Origin: Flavobacteriales bacterium UBA5692
GTDB taxonomy: Bacteria; Bacteroidota; Bacteroidia; Flavobacteriales_D; Sanyastnellaceae
Reading direction: 5' to 3'
Length of the DNA stretch: 17,743 nucleotides
NCBI GenBank assembly: GCA_002420235.1
Contig: DIHQ01000105.1
Location: 9,851-27,593, forward strand
Shown here: piece by piece, positions 7,187 through 14,727 of the stretch
Layout: each line of letters begins with the position of its first letter
How positions within the stretch are numbered: the stretch's first letter is position 1
Program-made: the position numbers and the translations under genes
Notes under the pieces: generated by a model
The model's database searches: none
Seen by the model: only the letters and a program-made list of their open reading frames with translations
What the model was told of the DNA's origin: nothing

Positions 7187-7933
7187 ATGTTACTACAAGG
7201 AAAAGTGGCAATCATTACCGGTGCTTCCCGTGGCATTGGAAAAGCCATTGCACAAGAATTTGTGAGTCAAGGAGCCACATTGGCTTTCACCTACCGTTCG
7301 TCTGAAGAGAAGGCGCAGGAGCTCGAAGCGGAACTCACCTCCAACGGCGGAACCGTTCGCGGCTTCAAATCCGATGCATCGGACATGAAACAAGCTGAGG
7401 TATTGGTGAACGAAGTCGTGAAGGCATTTGGCACTGTAGATATTGTTGTCAATAATGCAGGCATAACCGATGATACCCTTTTGATGCGGATGAATGAAGA
7501 ACAATGGGACCGTGTCATCGATGTAAACCTTAAATCATGTTTTGCATTGACGAAAGCCGTCATGCGCACCATGCTCAAGTCAAGATCGGGGAGCATTATT
7601 AACGTCAGCTCCGTTGTTGGCGTTCAAGGAAACGCTGGTCAGGCGAATTACGCTGCATCGAAAGCAGGTATCCTAGGCTTTACCAAATCCGTAGCTCTCG
7701 AATTGGGGTCCCGCAACATTCGTTGCAATGCCATAGCCCCCGGTTTTATCGAAACGGAAATGACGGCCGCATTGGACGAAGCAACAGTTCAAAGTTGGAG
7801 AGATGCCATTCCTTTAAAACGCGGGGGGCAACCGAAGGACGTCGCTCAACTGTGTACTTTCCTGGCAAGTGATATGAGTTCGTACATCACGGGCCAAACC
7901 ATTTGCATTGATGGAGGAATGATTACAGCATAA
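7187..7933 (+). CDS. fabG: 3-oxoacyl-[acyl-carrier-protein] reductase (FabG-type SDR)
   Basis: FabG reduces 3-oxoacyl-ACP to 3-hydroxyacyl-ACP with NADPH in each cycle of type II fatty acid synthesis, in the cytoplasm. The 248-residue length is standard. The Rossmann motif is TGASRGIG (11-18), with Asn-Asn-Ala-Gly at 89-92. The catalytic set is Asn114 (DVNLKS), Ser142 (NVSSVVG), Tyr155 and Lys159 (QANYAASKAG). The PGFIETEM segment and the C-terminal ITGQTICIDGGM are those of FabG. The close match to FabG around QANYAASKAG and GNAG favours it over the many other short-chain reductases, but a role in hydroxyacyl oxidation cannot be excluded, especially next to an ETF-oxidoreductase-like pair. 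It lies in the same close-packed run as its neighbours (9 bases upstream, 8 downstream). Confidence 0.9.
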   Translation: MLLQGKVAIITGASRGIGKAIAQEFVSQGATLAFTYRSSEEKAQELEAELTSNGGTVRGFKSDASDMKQAEVLVNEVVKAFGTVDIVVNNAGITDDTLLMRMNEEQWDRVIDVNLKSCFALTKAVMRTMLKSRSGSIINVSSVVGVQGNAGQANYAASKAGILGFTKSVALELGSRNIRCNAIAPGFIETEMTAALDEATVQSWRDAIPLKRGGQPKDVAQLCTFLASDMSSYITGQTICIDGGMITA

Positions 7934-7941
7934 GCCAAACT

Positions 7942-10122
7942 ATGCAGTCCATGCCTTTTCAAATTGATATCCCGAGGGATTGGATCATTGAAGCCGAGGT
8001 TTGGCAATTAGTAACTTTACTTGTAATGGCAGGTGCCATCGCCTTCGGGCTCTATGGTTGGAATGCAGCCGTCCAACAACGCTCTACTGGCCGAGGTCTT
8101 CCAGGTTGGTTACGATGGGCTATGGGACTTATGCGATTTATTGCGCTTGGCATCATCGGCTTTCTCCTTATCGAACCATTGATTCGATCAACTGAATACG
8201 ATGAGGAAAAACCCATAGCCATTTTACTCGTCGACGAAAGCGCATCCATTCTATCAAGAACCGAGCATAGCACCGCAGACACCATAAATTCTTGGTCCAA
8301 AGCGATCATGGAAGACCTGATTGACCGTGGATTGGACGTAGAGCGCTATGGCTTTGCCAGCCATTTGCGGCCCATCGTGAGCGTAGATTCGGCTTTTCGA
8401 TGGGATGGCTCACAAACCAACCTAAATGAGGCGATACGCACGCTCAATCCACGTATCGAAAACCGAAATGTAGCGGGAATTGTATTGGCATCCGATGGAT
8501 TGATTAACCGCGGTGCCTCGCCCGTCTACGGCGTGCAATGGCCCAACTTGCCCGTTTGGGCTGTTGGGTTAGGTGATACATCAGCGGTAAGGGACCGCTG
8601 GATCAACAGTGTTAATCACAACGCCGTTGCCTACCTCGGGAATGCCTTTCCGGTACAAGCATTCATCGAGTCCCAAGGGATGGAAGGCCGAGCCGGACAA
8701 CTCGAGGTCGTTCACAACGGCAATGTAATCGCCCGTAAATCTTGGAAAACCGTTAGTAACTCCGAGCGCACAAAAATTGAGCTCATGCTCAATGCCGAAT
8801 CCACAGGCCTGCAGAAATACCTACTCCGAATCGCTGTAACTAACGGAGAATACGACATCAGCAACAATCAACGAACGCTTTACATCGATGTGCTCGAAAG
8901 TAGAAGGGTAATCGCTTGTATTGGAGCAGCTGCTCACCCCGACCTCGGCGCGATTCGCATGGCATTAGAATCAATGGAGTCCTATCAAGTTAAAGCATTT
9001 GACATTGCTTCTTTACGCAACCCCAACGACTTGACTGATGCTCTGAACCAAGCCGATTTGGTTATCGCCCACAACTTGCTCGGCAAGCGCTGGGGTGGAA
9101 TGGAATGGTCCAAGCTCCTCGCAATGAATAATCTGCCCATTTGGTGGTTGGCAGCTGACGAATCCACTTGGAATGCGCTCCAGGATTACAATGAATTGGG
9201 CGTTCAAATGAGTGTTTCAAGTGATTTAATCCAGACCCACCAAACCCGATTAAATCCATCCTTTGCTTCACTCGAATGGCCAGAGGGCCTAGCTGAGGCC
9301 ATCCGGAAATGGCCGCCTATCCTCGGGCCTTTCGAACAAATGACGTGGTCCCCGGCTTGGTCAACGTTGGCCAATCGGCAATTTGGTGATGTCGAAACCA
9401 ATGACGCATTTTGGGGACTTCGCGGCTCGTCCAGTGGTTCAAAGCAAATTTTGAGCATCGGGGAAGGTTTTTGGCGCTGGCGCATGCGCAATTTTGCTGA
9501 ATCCCAAAGCCATGAGCTATTTGACATCTTTATTCAAAGGCAGGTTCAGTTCTTAGCCGCCGAAGACCTACGGAAGCGATTGGTTGTCCAAACAGAAAAA
9601 CGAGTAGGAGCCGACCAACGTATGACATTTAGAGCCCAAGCGTTTGATGCTGCATGGACCCCCATGCGCGATGCCAACATAGAACTGAAGCTCACCGACG
9701 AAGAAGACCAAGTATTCACTCGCACCATGTTACCCGCGACGCGCGGCTTCGTTGCGGACTTTGGACGCATGCCAGCCGGCACCTATGAGTGGGAAGCCTC
9801 GAGCACTTTGGACGGCACATCCTTTGATACAAATGGCCTGGTTATTGTCGAAGATACCCAAATCGAACGCACCCATGCAGCGGCCCATCTCGACATTCTT
9901 GACCAAGTGGCACAAAACACGGGGGGTTCATTTCTCGGTTACTGGAAAGACACGGAAATAACGGCGGCAGGAGACGCCATAGAAGCTACAGGTATGCCTT
10001 CCGTCATTCGCCACGAAAACACCCAGCTTCGGGAAGCCATAGATTGGAGATTTTTTTTGATACTAGCTTTGACCCTGCTTACCATAGAATGGATTGTTCG
10101 GCGACGTAACCTTGGATATTAA
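7942..10122 (+). CDS. Membrane-anchored vWA-domain protein of unknown function
   Basis: The 726-residue product has two N-terminal membrane helices (about 21-40 and 63-80) and one at the end (about 700-719) followed by RRRNLGY. A von Willebrand A-type domain starts near residue 91 with metal-site residues Asp98, Ser100, Ser102 (DESAS), Thr159 (SQTN) and Asp185 (ASDG), so the MIDAS metal site looks intact. A middle part (about 325-545; IACIGAAAHPDLGAIR, LVIAHNLLG) resembles glutamine-amidotransferase-like folds found in related proteins, without a catalytic cysteine that I recognise. Residues about 555-650 look like a beta-sandwich. The basic loop between the first helices (QQRSTGRGLPGWLRW) and the basic tail predict that the vWA part is in the periplasm. 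I recognise no characterised homologue. ATG 7942 is used; ATG 7951 is an alternative. It follows fabG by 8 bases. Confidence 0.8.
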   Translation: MQSMPFQIDIPRDWIIEAEVWQLVTLLVMAGAIAFGLYGWNAAVQQRSTGRGLPGWLRWAMGLMRFIALGIIGFLLIEPLIRSTEYDEEKPIAILLVDESASILSRTEHSTADTINSWSKAIMEDLIDRGLDVERYGFASHLRPIVSVDSAFRWDGSQTNLNEAIRTLNPRIENRNVAGIVLASDGLINRGASPVYGVQWPNLPVWAVGLGDTSAVRDRWINSVNHNAVAYLGNAFPVQAFIESQGMEGRAGQLEVVHNGNVIARKSWKTVSNSERTKIELMLNAESTGLQKYLLRIAVTNGEYDISNNQRTLYIDVLESRRVIACIGAAAHPDLGAIRMALESMESYQVKAFDIASLRNPNDLTDALNQADLVIAHNLLGKRWGGMEWSKLLAMNNLPIWWLAADESTWNALQDYNELGVQMSVSSDLIQTHQTRLNPSFASLEWPEGLAEAIRKWPPILGPFEQMTWSPAWSTLANRQFGDVETNDAFWGLRGSSSGSKQILSIGEGFWRWRMRNFAESQSHELFDIFIQRQVQFLAAEDLRKRLVVQTEKRVGADQRMTFRAQAFDAAWTPMRDANIELKLTDEEDQVFTRTMLPATRGFVADFGRMPAGTYEWEASSTLDGTSFDTNGLVIVEDTQIERTHAAAHLDILDQVAQNTGGSFLGYWKDTEITAAGDAIEATGMPSVIRHENTQLREAIDWRFFLILALTLLTIEWIVRRRNLGY

Positions 10123-10168
10123 CGCCATTTGGGTAGGGCACAGCCAAGTGCTTGCGTAATTTCGGCAC

Positions 10169-10999
10169 ATGGTACAACAACCCAATCCCAAATTAACCCG
10201 ACGGCTACTCGTCTTGACTTTAGCCTTCGCTCCCATCTTGATTTTATGGGGATCCCTCACGGTAACTATCCCCTCCGGCCACGCTGGCCTACTTTTTCAT
10301 ACGTTCGGGGACGGAATCAACCCTGAAGAACAGCCAATGAAGTCTGGATTTCACTTCAAGGCTCCGTGGAACAAGGTGTACGAATACGAAATAAGACAAA
10401 AAGAACGCATGGAAAAACTGGAAGTCCTCAGCTCCAACCTCCTGAAGATTGAAATGGACATGACAGTTTTCTATCAACCAAACTTGAATGAACTCGGATT
10501 ACTCGAAATCGAACGGGGCAGGAACTACGAAGAAAAAGTCATTGTACCTGCCATACGGTCGGTGGCTCGTGAAGTCATTGCAAAATATCTACCTGAAGAA
10601 TTCAATACCACTCGCCGTGACGAAATCCAATCTGAAATTGACGAACGTATGCGCGAAAAACTCAGCGAAAACTATTTACAACTGAATGATGTCCTAATAC
10701 GCAACATTCGCTTGCCACGAAAATTGGAAGAGGCCATTGAACGCAAATTGCAGCAGGAGCAGGAATCATTAGAATACGAGTTCCGGCTGGATAAGGCAGC
10801 GAAAGAAGCAGAGCGCATGCGAATTGAAGCGGAAGGAATCCGCGATTACCAAGAAATCGTCTCCCGTGGCATCAGTCAAGAGTTGCTGAAATGGAAAGGC
10901 ATCGAAGCGACCTCTGCCCTTGCTAATAGTCAAAATACCAAGGTCGTTGTCATAGGTTCTGCCAAAGACGGGTTGCCCCTCATTCTAGGTGATAACTGA
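10169..10999 (+). CDS. Prohibitin / SPFH (band 7) family membrane protein
   Basis: The 276-residue product has one N-terminal membrane helix (about 13-33), an SPFH domain (about 34-190; GHAGLLFHTFGDGINPEEQPMKSGFHFKAP in two parts, then VIVPAIRSVAREVIAKY) and a charged helical region (about 185-235) of the coiled-coil type used for ring assembly. The end, about 256-274, is a short hydrophobic strand with VVVIGSAKDGLPLIL, as in prohibitins. Known of the family: prohibitin/HflK/HflC/flotillin rings sit in the inner membrane; HflKC and mitochondrial prohibitins bind FtsH-type proteases. An ftsH gene lies 5 kb away, but the direct link is inference. It starts 46 bases after the vWA stop and is the last gene before the terminator. 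A weak promoter-like pair (TTTG at 10128-10131, TAATTTCG at 10157-10164) has a 25-base spacer and is not convincing. Confidence 0.9.
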   Translation: MVQQPNPKLTRRLLVLTLAFAPILILWGSLTVTIPSGHAGLLFHTFGDGINPEEQPMKSGFHFKAPWNKVYEYEIRQKERMEKLEVLSSNLLKIEMDMTVFYQPNLNELGLLEIERGRNYEEKVIVPAIRSVAREVIAKYLPEEFNTTRRDEIQSEIDERMREKLSENYLQLNDVLIRNIRLPRKLEEAIERKLQQEQESLEYEFRLDKAAKEAERMRIEAEGIRDYQEIVSRGISQELLKWKGIEATSALANSQNTKVVVIGSAKDGLPLILGDN

Positions 11000-11022
11000 G
11001 CGTGGTATGGTCAGGTCTGAGA

Positions 11023-11055
11023 ACAAAAAACCCCGCGAAATAGCGGGTTTTTTGT
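11023..11055. terminator. Bidirectional hairpin terminator
   Basis: A stem of ACAAAAAACCCCGC (11023-11036) pairs with GCGGGTTTTTTGT (11043-11055) around the loop GAAATA, with one bulged C. The G/C core is followed by a T-run on the plus strand and, because of symmetry, on the minus strand. It sits between the prohibitin stop (10999) and the rpmB stop (11073), where two convergent genes meet, and can end both transcripts. Confidence 0.85.
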
Positions 11056-11072
11056 GTTAAATACGAGCACCA

Positions 11073-11315
11073 TCAAGCCTCAACCCAAGTTCCTTTCTCC
11101 TTAGCTTGTGCAATTGCAGCTTTCAATCCAATCCTATTAATGGTGCGCATTGCCGAAGTAGAGACTCGCAGTGTGACGTAAGAGTTGTCTTCTGCATTAT
11201 AAAAACGCTTTTTCTGTAAGTTGGGGTAGAAGGTCCGCTTGGTGCGACGCTTGGAGTGAGAAACATTATTCCCAACCATTACTTTCTTACCAGTGAGTTG
11301 ACATACGCGGCTCAT
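11073..11315 (-). CDS. rpmB: 50S ribosomal protein L28
   Basis: L28 is a small basic protein of the large ribosomal subunit. The 80-residue length is normal. The product starts MSRVCQLTGKKVMVGNNVSHS, continues with SKRRTKRTFYPNLQKKRF and contains LRVSTSAMRTINRIGL, all L28 hallmarks. It has one cysteine, so it is a zinc-free (C-minus) type. It lies 75 bases after the cinA stop in the same direction. In many Bacteroidota I know, rpmG (L33) and a DUF4295 gene follow rpmB; here a terminator and the convergent prohibitin gene follow at once. The 75-base gap upstream contains no perfect TAnnTTTG box; a TTG with TTTCTTTG 20 bases later is a weak possibility for its own promoter. Confidence 0.96.
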   Translation of the reverse strand: MSRVCQLTGKKVMVGNNVSHSKRRTKRTFYPNLQKKRFYNAEDNSYVTLRVSTSAMRTINRIGLKAAIAQAKEKGTWVEA

Positions 11316-11390
11316 AGCTTAGCTTTTTTCGGACGGCAAAGAAACAAAATATTTACCTTGATTCCAACCCATCTTCCCAACTTAACCCAC

Positions 11391-12647
11391 TTAAACCGCA
11401 CGAACTTTGCGAAGTAACCAAGCTAGGCACTCCAATACCGTCCGTTGCACATTGCGACCGCGATGGCTGCCAAATTTCAGACAGCGTGCTTCTGTACCGC
11501 CTGGTGTGGATAACGCAATCCATATTGTTCCCACCGGCTTGTCTGGTGTTCCACCGCCTGGGCCTGCAATGCCAGATGTCGCCAGCGCATAGGTGGTTCC
11601 CATTCGCGTGCGAACGCCATCGGCCATGGCAGATACCACCGATTCACTTACGGCACCGTCCTGCTTAATACACACGGGATCCACGCCAAGCATATCGATC
11701 TTCACAGCATTGGCATATGCTACAACAGCGCCTTCAAAAACGGCACTTGATCCCGGAACAGACGTCACAGAAGCAGCCATGGCACCGCCAGTGCACGATT
11801 CTGCAATTGATAATGTTTCTCCCCGTTGCGCGAGCATCTCGACTAAGACCTCAGCCACAGAGATGTCTGCTTGGGCTACGACATGATCGCCAGCTAAATT
11901 CAAAAATTCATCCATTGCGGCATCCACACTCTGCCGAGCATCTCCTTCCCTTTTTGAAACAGCTGACAGCCGAACACGCACCTGACCTGGGGCAGGCAAA
12001 TAAGCGATGCTTACACCTCGTTGCACCAAACCTTCTTCCCAATCGTGCACAATCTCACTCAGGTAGCTTTCTCCAATGCCTTGCGTAAGGACTGTTCGGC
12101 TATACCGGGTCGGAAGTTTCCATTTGGAAATGATGCGTGGTAGCACCTCCTCTTCCACCAATCCTTTCATCTCATAAGGCACCCCGGGCATACTCACCAC
12201 CACTTGGGGTCGACCGTCCTGAGCCGCATCGAACCACATGCCCATGGCCGTTCCACGTGGATTGTGCAGTACAGAGCAACCGTCCGGCAACAAAGCTTGT
12301 GCTTCGTTAACAGGCAACATGGGCAGACCGCGACCTTGAAACCACTCCGAGATGCCCTTTAACACGTCCTCGTTCATGCGCAATTCCATGCCGAAATAAT
12401 CCGTAAGCGCGTGCTTGGTGATATCATCACGAGTAGGACCCAAGCCACCCGTCATCAAAATCAAATCCACGCGCATTCGTGCCTCATCCAGTGCAGCAAC
12501 AATCTGATTTGCCTGGTCCGAGATTGAGGTGATGCGGTGCACTGCGATCCCATGTGAAGCCAAAACCTCGCCCATCCAAGCCGAATTGGTGTCCACCGTT
12601 TGGCCCAACAACAACTCGTCACCGACCGTAATGACTTCTGCTAACAT
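11391..12647 (-). CDS. cinA: CinA-like protein (competence/damage-inducible; NMN deamidase-type)
   Basis: The 418-residue product has the two usual CinA modules. The N-terminal MoaB/MogA-like COG1058 domain (about 3-170) carries GDELLLGQTVDTNSAW and LMTGGLGPTRDD. The C-terminal PncC-like domain (about 262-414) carries AESCTGG (282-288) and TSGIAGPGGGTPDKPVGT. Family knowledge: the C-terminal part hydrolyses nicotinamide mononucleotide to nicotinate mononucleotide for pyridine nucleotide recycling, and the N-terminal domain can hydrolyse ADP-ribose. Activity here is inferred. The start at 12647 begins directly with MLAEVITVGDELL, the family N-terminus; the open frame to 12698 adds 17 residues that do not match. 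A promoter-like -33/-7 pair lies just upstream. It is followed by rpmB. Confidence 0.92.
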   Translation of the reverse strand: MLAEVITVGDELLLGQTVDTNSAWMGEVLASHGIAVHRITSISDQANQIVAALDEARMRVDLILMTGGLGPTRDDITKHALTDYFGMELRMNEDVLKGISEWFQGRGLPMLPVNEAQALLPDGCSVLHNPRGTAMGMWFDAAQDGRPQVVVSMPGVPYEMKGLVEEEVLPRIISKWKLPTRYSRTVLTQGIGESYLSEIVHDWEEGLVQRGVSIAYLPAPGQVRVRLSAVSKREGDARQSVDAAMDEFLNLAGDHVVAQADISVAEVLVEMLAQRGETLSIAESCTGGAMAASVTSVPGSSAVFEGAVVAYANAVKIDMLGVDPVCIKQDGAVSESVVSAMADGVRTRMGTTYALATSGIAGPGGGTPDKPVGTIWIALSTPGGTEARCLKFGSHRGRNVQRTVLECLAWLLRKVRAV

Positions 12648-12651
12648 TCCG

Positions 12652-12681
12652 CGAAAATAACTCCCATAATACAGGGACAAA
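12652..12681 (-). promoter_or_regulatory. Candidate promoter for cinA-rpmB
   Basis: On the minus strand TTTG (12681-12678) and TATTTTCG (12659-12652) are 18 bases apart. They resemble the Bacteroidota TTTG -33 and TAnnTTTG -7 elements, with one mismatch in the latter. The -7 box ends only 4 bases before the cinA ATG, so a transcript starting there would be leaderless or nearly so. The -33 TTTG lies within the A8/T8 loop of the inverted repeat at 12672-12692. Motif evidence only. Confidence 0.3.
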
Positions 12682-12692
12682 AAAAATCCCTG
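12672..12692. repeat. Short inverted repeat upstream of cinA
   Basis: CAGGGA (12672-12677) and TCCCTG (12687-12692) are a perfect 6-base inverted repeat separated by nine bases (C followed by eight A). It lies between the T9SS protein stop (12733) and the cinA start (12647). On the transcribed minus strand the loop is T8G. It could be a weak terminator-like hairpin for the upstream gene or an operator overlapping the -33 element; neither is shown. There is no T-run directly after the stem, so it is not a standard terminator. Confidence 0.5.
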
Positions 12693-12732
12693 AACCAAGG
12701 GTCCAAGGACTTTCTCGTGAGAGTAATTTTAA

Positions 12733-14655
12733 CTATTGAATAGCAAGGCGCATAGTAGCTTGATGGTCACCTTGGGAAATGTTTACCAAATAAATACCTG
12801 GCGCCCATTCGCTAGTCTCAATGCGCTCCACCAAGGCAGAGGTCTGCATCGAGTGAACGCGCTTGCCTGTCATGCTCCAAACGTCAATCAGGTGCGCGCC
12901 AGGTCGGTTGATCACCAATTCCACTTGGTCGTCTGCAGGGTTGGGATACAAAGTGATGTCGTTCAGGTCAATGGGCTCAGCAACGCCGACCCAATCTTCG
13001 TATTCTAATTCAGTGCAGTCGCCCAAATCATCAGCCGGAATGCGCAAGTGCACGATGTCGTTGATATCCGCTGGGTCCTCGTCCCCACGAACGTGGAGTC
13101 CGGGCTCGAAATCACGTTGGTAGATGATTTCTAGTTGACCATTAATCACATCGGGAGCGATGGAGCCAAATACCGCTTCGTATCCGTCGAAATCATCATC
13201 CGGGGTCAAGTCACACGCTTCGTCTGCGTTCCACGTAACGCCACCGTCGGTGGAATGAACCAAGAACTGGTGACGGTAGTTCTGTGCACCGGTCGAAAAG
13301 CTCTCCATGATGGCCGAATATGTGACGTAAAGATTTCCTGAAGCGTCCGATCCAATTGACGGGAAGCCTGCACAACCAACAAAGTACAGCGCTATATCGT
13401 CAAAATCTAACGTTCCGCTCTCGTCGTAATCGAACGAGTAGCCGATGATTTGAGCGCTGTCCGCCCCCATGGATTCGTTCCAATAGGCCAAACCGTTGGT
13501 GCCGGGGAAGTAACTGGTGGTACCGTCGATGGTGTCAGCGTCCATGTAGTACATGCTTCCGTAGGAAACGTGCACCTGACCATACGTATCGATGTGGACA
13601 TCCCCTGCGCCGTCGGTGTTGAAGTACTCCTGGAACAAACCGTCCTCGTTGTAGTCCTCAGCGTACTCCTCACCTTCTGGCAAACCCATGTCGGCAACGT
13701 ACAGATCAACTGGAAAGTCAATTAATAGCTGCTTTTCCCAGGTATCGCCGTTGTCTTGAGAAATCATGACAAAAGAATCCGCAAAGTCATTGAATGCGGC
13801 AAACGCCACCGTGTTACCGCGGGCGTGAATGGCGTAGGTATCCCCGCTGAATGCTGCGAAGTTGGAACTGTCCAAATCGGCGAAACTGTAATCGATGACG
13901 TCCCAGGTATCACCCCCGTCTTGTGAGCGGTAGTAAAGCATCGCACCGTCTTGGCCGTTGTAAACCAAACCACCATTGGCGGTTGGGGTCGTGACGCAAA
14001 TTACGTGCAAGCTGTTACCGTCCTCGCCACCGGCCGCCATGCGGGGCCACAATTTACCTACAGCTAGGTCGCTGGGAATGGTGGCTTCGCTCCAAGCACC
14101 GGCACCGGCGTCGCGCCAGGCCATGTGAAGTGGTGTATCGATGCCCGGGTGACTCACGATGACTTCACGGCCGCTCGCCGTGTGCACGACGGAAGGCCAG
14201 CCAATGCGGACGGACTCCACACGTTCGTAGGCAATTTCGGCCCACGCTGTGCCGTCGTAAAAGTTATAACCAGTGCCGCGATCATCAAACGGAGTCAGTT
14301 CAAGGCTCATGGTCCAAGCCGCAGAAACAGCCTCGGCCCCGCCCGCCATGCGGTCGTCAATGGCAGCATTGGACTGTAGATCGTACTGAGTGTAGCCGAT
14401 GACTTGTCGCTGAATTACTAGGTCACGGTTTTGAACGTGTTCAATGTCCGTATCTGATTGGCCTTGCAACGGCTGCTGTGGACGGTCCGAAAAGTCAGCG
14501 ATTGCGTGAGTGGGCATGGGTGCGGCAACACGCAATGCAGGCGTGAGCTGGGGCACGTCTTCCAATAAGGATTGTCCTCCAGATGGGAGGGATTGTGCAA
14601 ATCCAGTGAGGGCAACTGCTCCCACTAGAAAGAGAACGAGGGTAAAATGCTTCAT
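12733..14655 (-). CDS. Secreted Asp-box (sialidase-like propeller) protein with T9SS type A sorting domain
   Basis: The 640-residue product begins with a clear signal peptide (MKHFTLVLFLVGAVALTGFAQ) and ends with a type IX secretion C-terminal domain (about 567-640) that has LYPNPADDQVEL, VWSMTGKRV and the final APGIYLVNI strand. In between are three Asp boxes (SxDxGxTW type) at about 244-251, 299-306 and 468-475, which mark beta-propeller (BNR/sialidase-like) blades. Two acidic loops resemble EF-hand calcium sites: DYNEDG near 334-339 and DYDESGTLDFDD at 409-420. I see no convincing catalytic set of a sialidase, so enzyme activity is unproven and a binding or adhesion role is possible. The protein should be exported across the outer membrane and attached to the surface or released. 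The start at 14655 begins with the signal peptide; the frame extending to 14706 has no reason to be used. It is rich in Asp/Glu/Gly, unlike its neighbours. Confidence 0.85.
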   Translation of the reverse strand: MKHFTLVLFLVGAVALTGFAQSLPSGGQSLLEDVPQLTPALRVAAPMPTHAIADFSDRPQQPLQGQSDTDIEHVQNRDLVIQRQVIGYTQYDLQSNAAIDDRMAGGAEAVSAAWTMSLELTPFDDRGTGYNFYDGTAWAEIAYERVESVRIGWPSVVHTASGREVIVSHPGIDTPLHMAWRDAGAGAWSEATIPSDLAVGKLWPRMAAGGEDGNSLHVICVTTPTANGGLVYNGQDGAMLYYRSQDGGDTWDVIDYSFADLDSSNFAAFSGDTYAIHARGNTVAFAAFNDFADSFVMISQDNGDTWEKQLLIDFPVDLYVADMGLPEGEEYAEDYNEDGLFQEYFNTDGAGDVHIDTYGQVHVSYGSMYYMDADTIDGTTSYFPGTNGLAYWNESMGADSAQIIGYSFDYDESGTLDFDDIALYFVGCAGFPSIGSDASGNLYVTYSAIMESFSTGAQNYRHQFLVHSTDGGVTWNADEACDLTPDDDFDGYEAVFGSIAPDVINGQLEIIYQRDFEPGLHVRGDEDPADINDIVHLRIPADDLGDCTELEYEDWVGVAEPIDLNDITLYPNPADDQVELVINRPGAHLIDVWSMTGKRVHSMQTSALVERIETSEWAPGIYLVNISQGDHQATMRLAIQ

Positions 14656-14674
14656 TTGGGTTGGTTTTGAGGCG

Positions 14675-14706
14675 AAAAAGTACCCCAAAGAACCCAAAAT
14701 ATCCAA
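14675..14706 (-). promoter_or_regulatory. Candidate promoter for the T9SS protein
   Basis: On the minus strand TTG (14706-14704) and TACTTTTT (14682-14675) are 21 bases apart. The latter matches TAnnTTTG in all but the last base. The -7 box ends 19 bases before the ATG at 14655. The gap between psd and this gene is 72 bases, so a separate promoter is plausible. Motif evidence only. Confidence 0.3.
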
Positions 14707-14727
14707 TTCTTACACCAATACTTATGG

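Noticed and set aside
10128..10164. Promoter for the prohibitin gene
   Set aside because: The TTTG and TAATTTCG elements are 25 bases apart, with a mismatch in the second; too weak to list.
12672..12692. Terminator call for the inverted repeat
   Set aside because: The stem is only 6 bases and its T-run is in the loop, not after the stem.
12648..12698. CinA extension to 12698
   Set aside because: The 17 added residues do not fit the family; MLAEVITVGDELL at 12647 is the normal N-terminus.
13450..13725. Open frames on the plus strand, and in another minus frame, across the T9SS gene
   Set aside because: They are shadows of a strongly biased coding sequence, without a signal peptide or motif of their own.
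14656..14706. Extension of the T9SS protein to 14706
   Set aside because: The signal peptide begins at the ATG at 14655, and extra residues ahead of it would not be expected.
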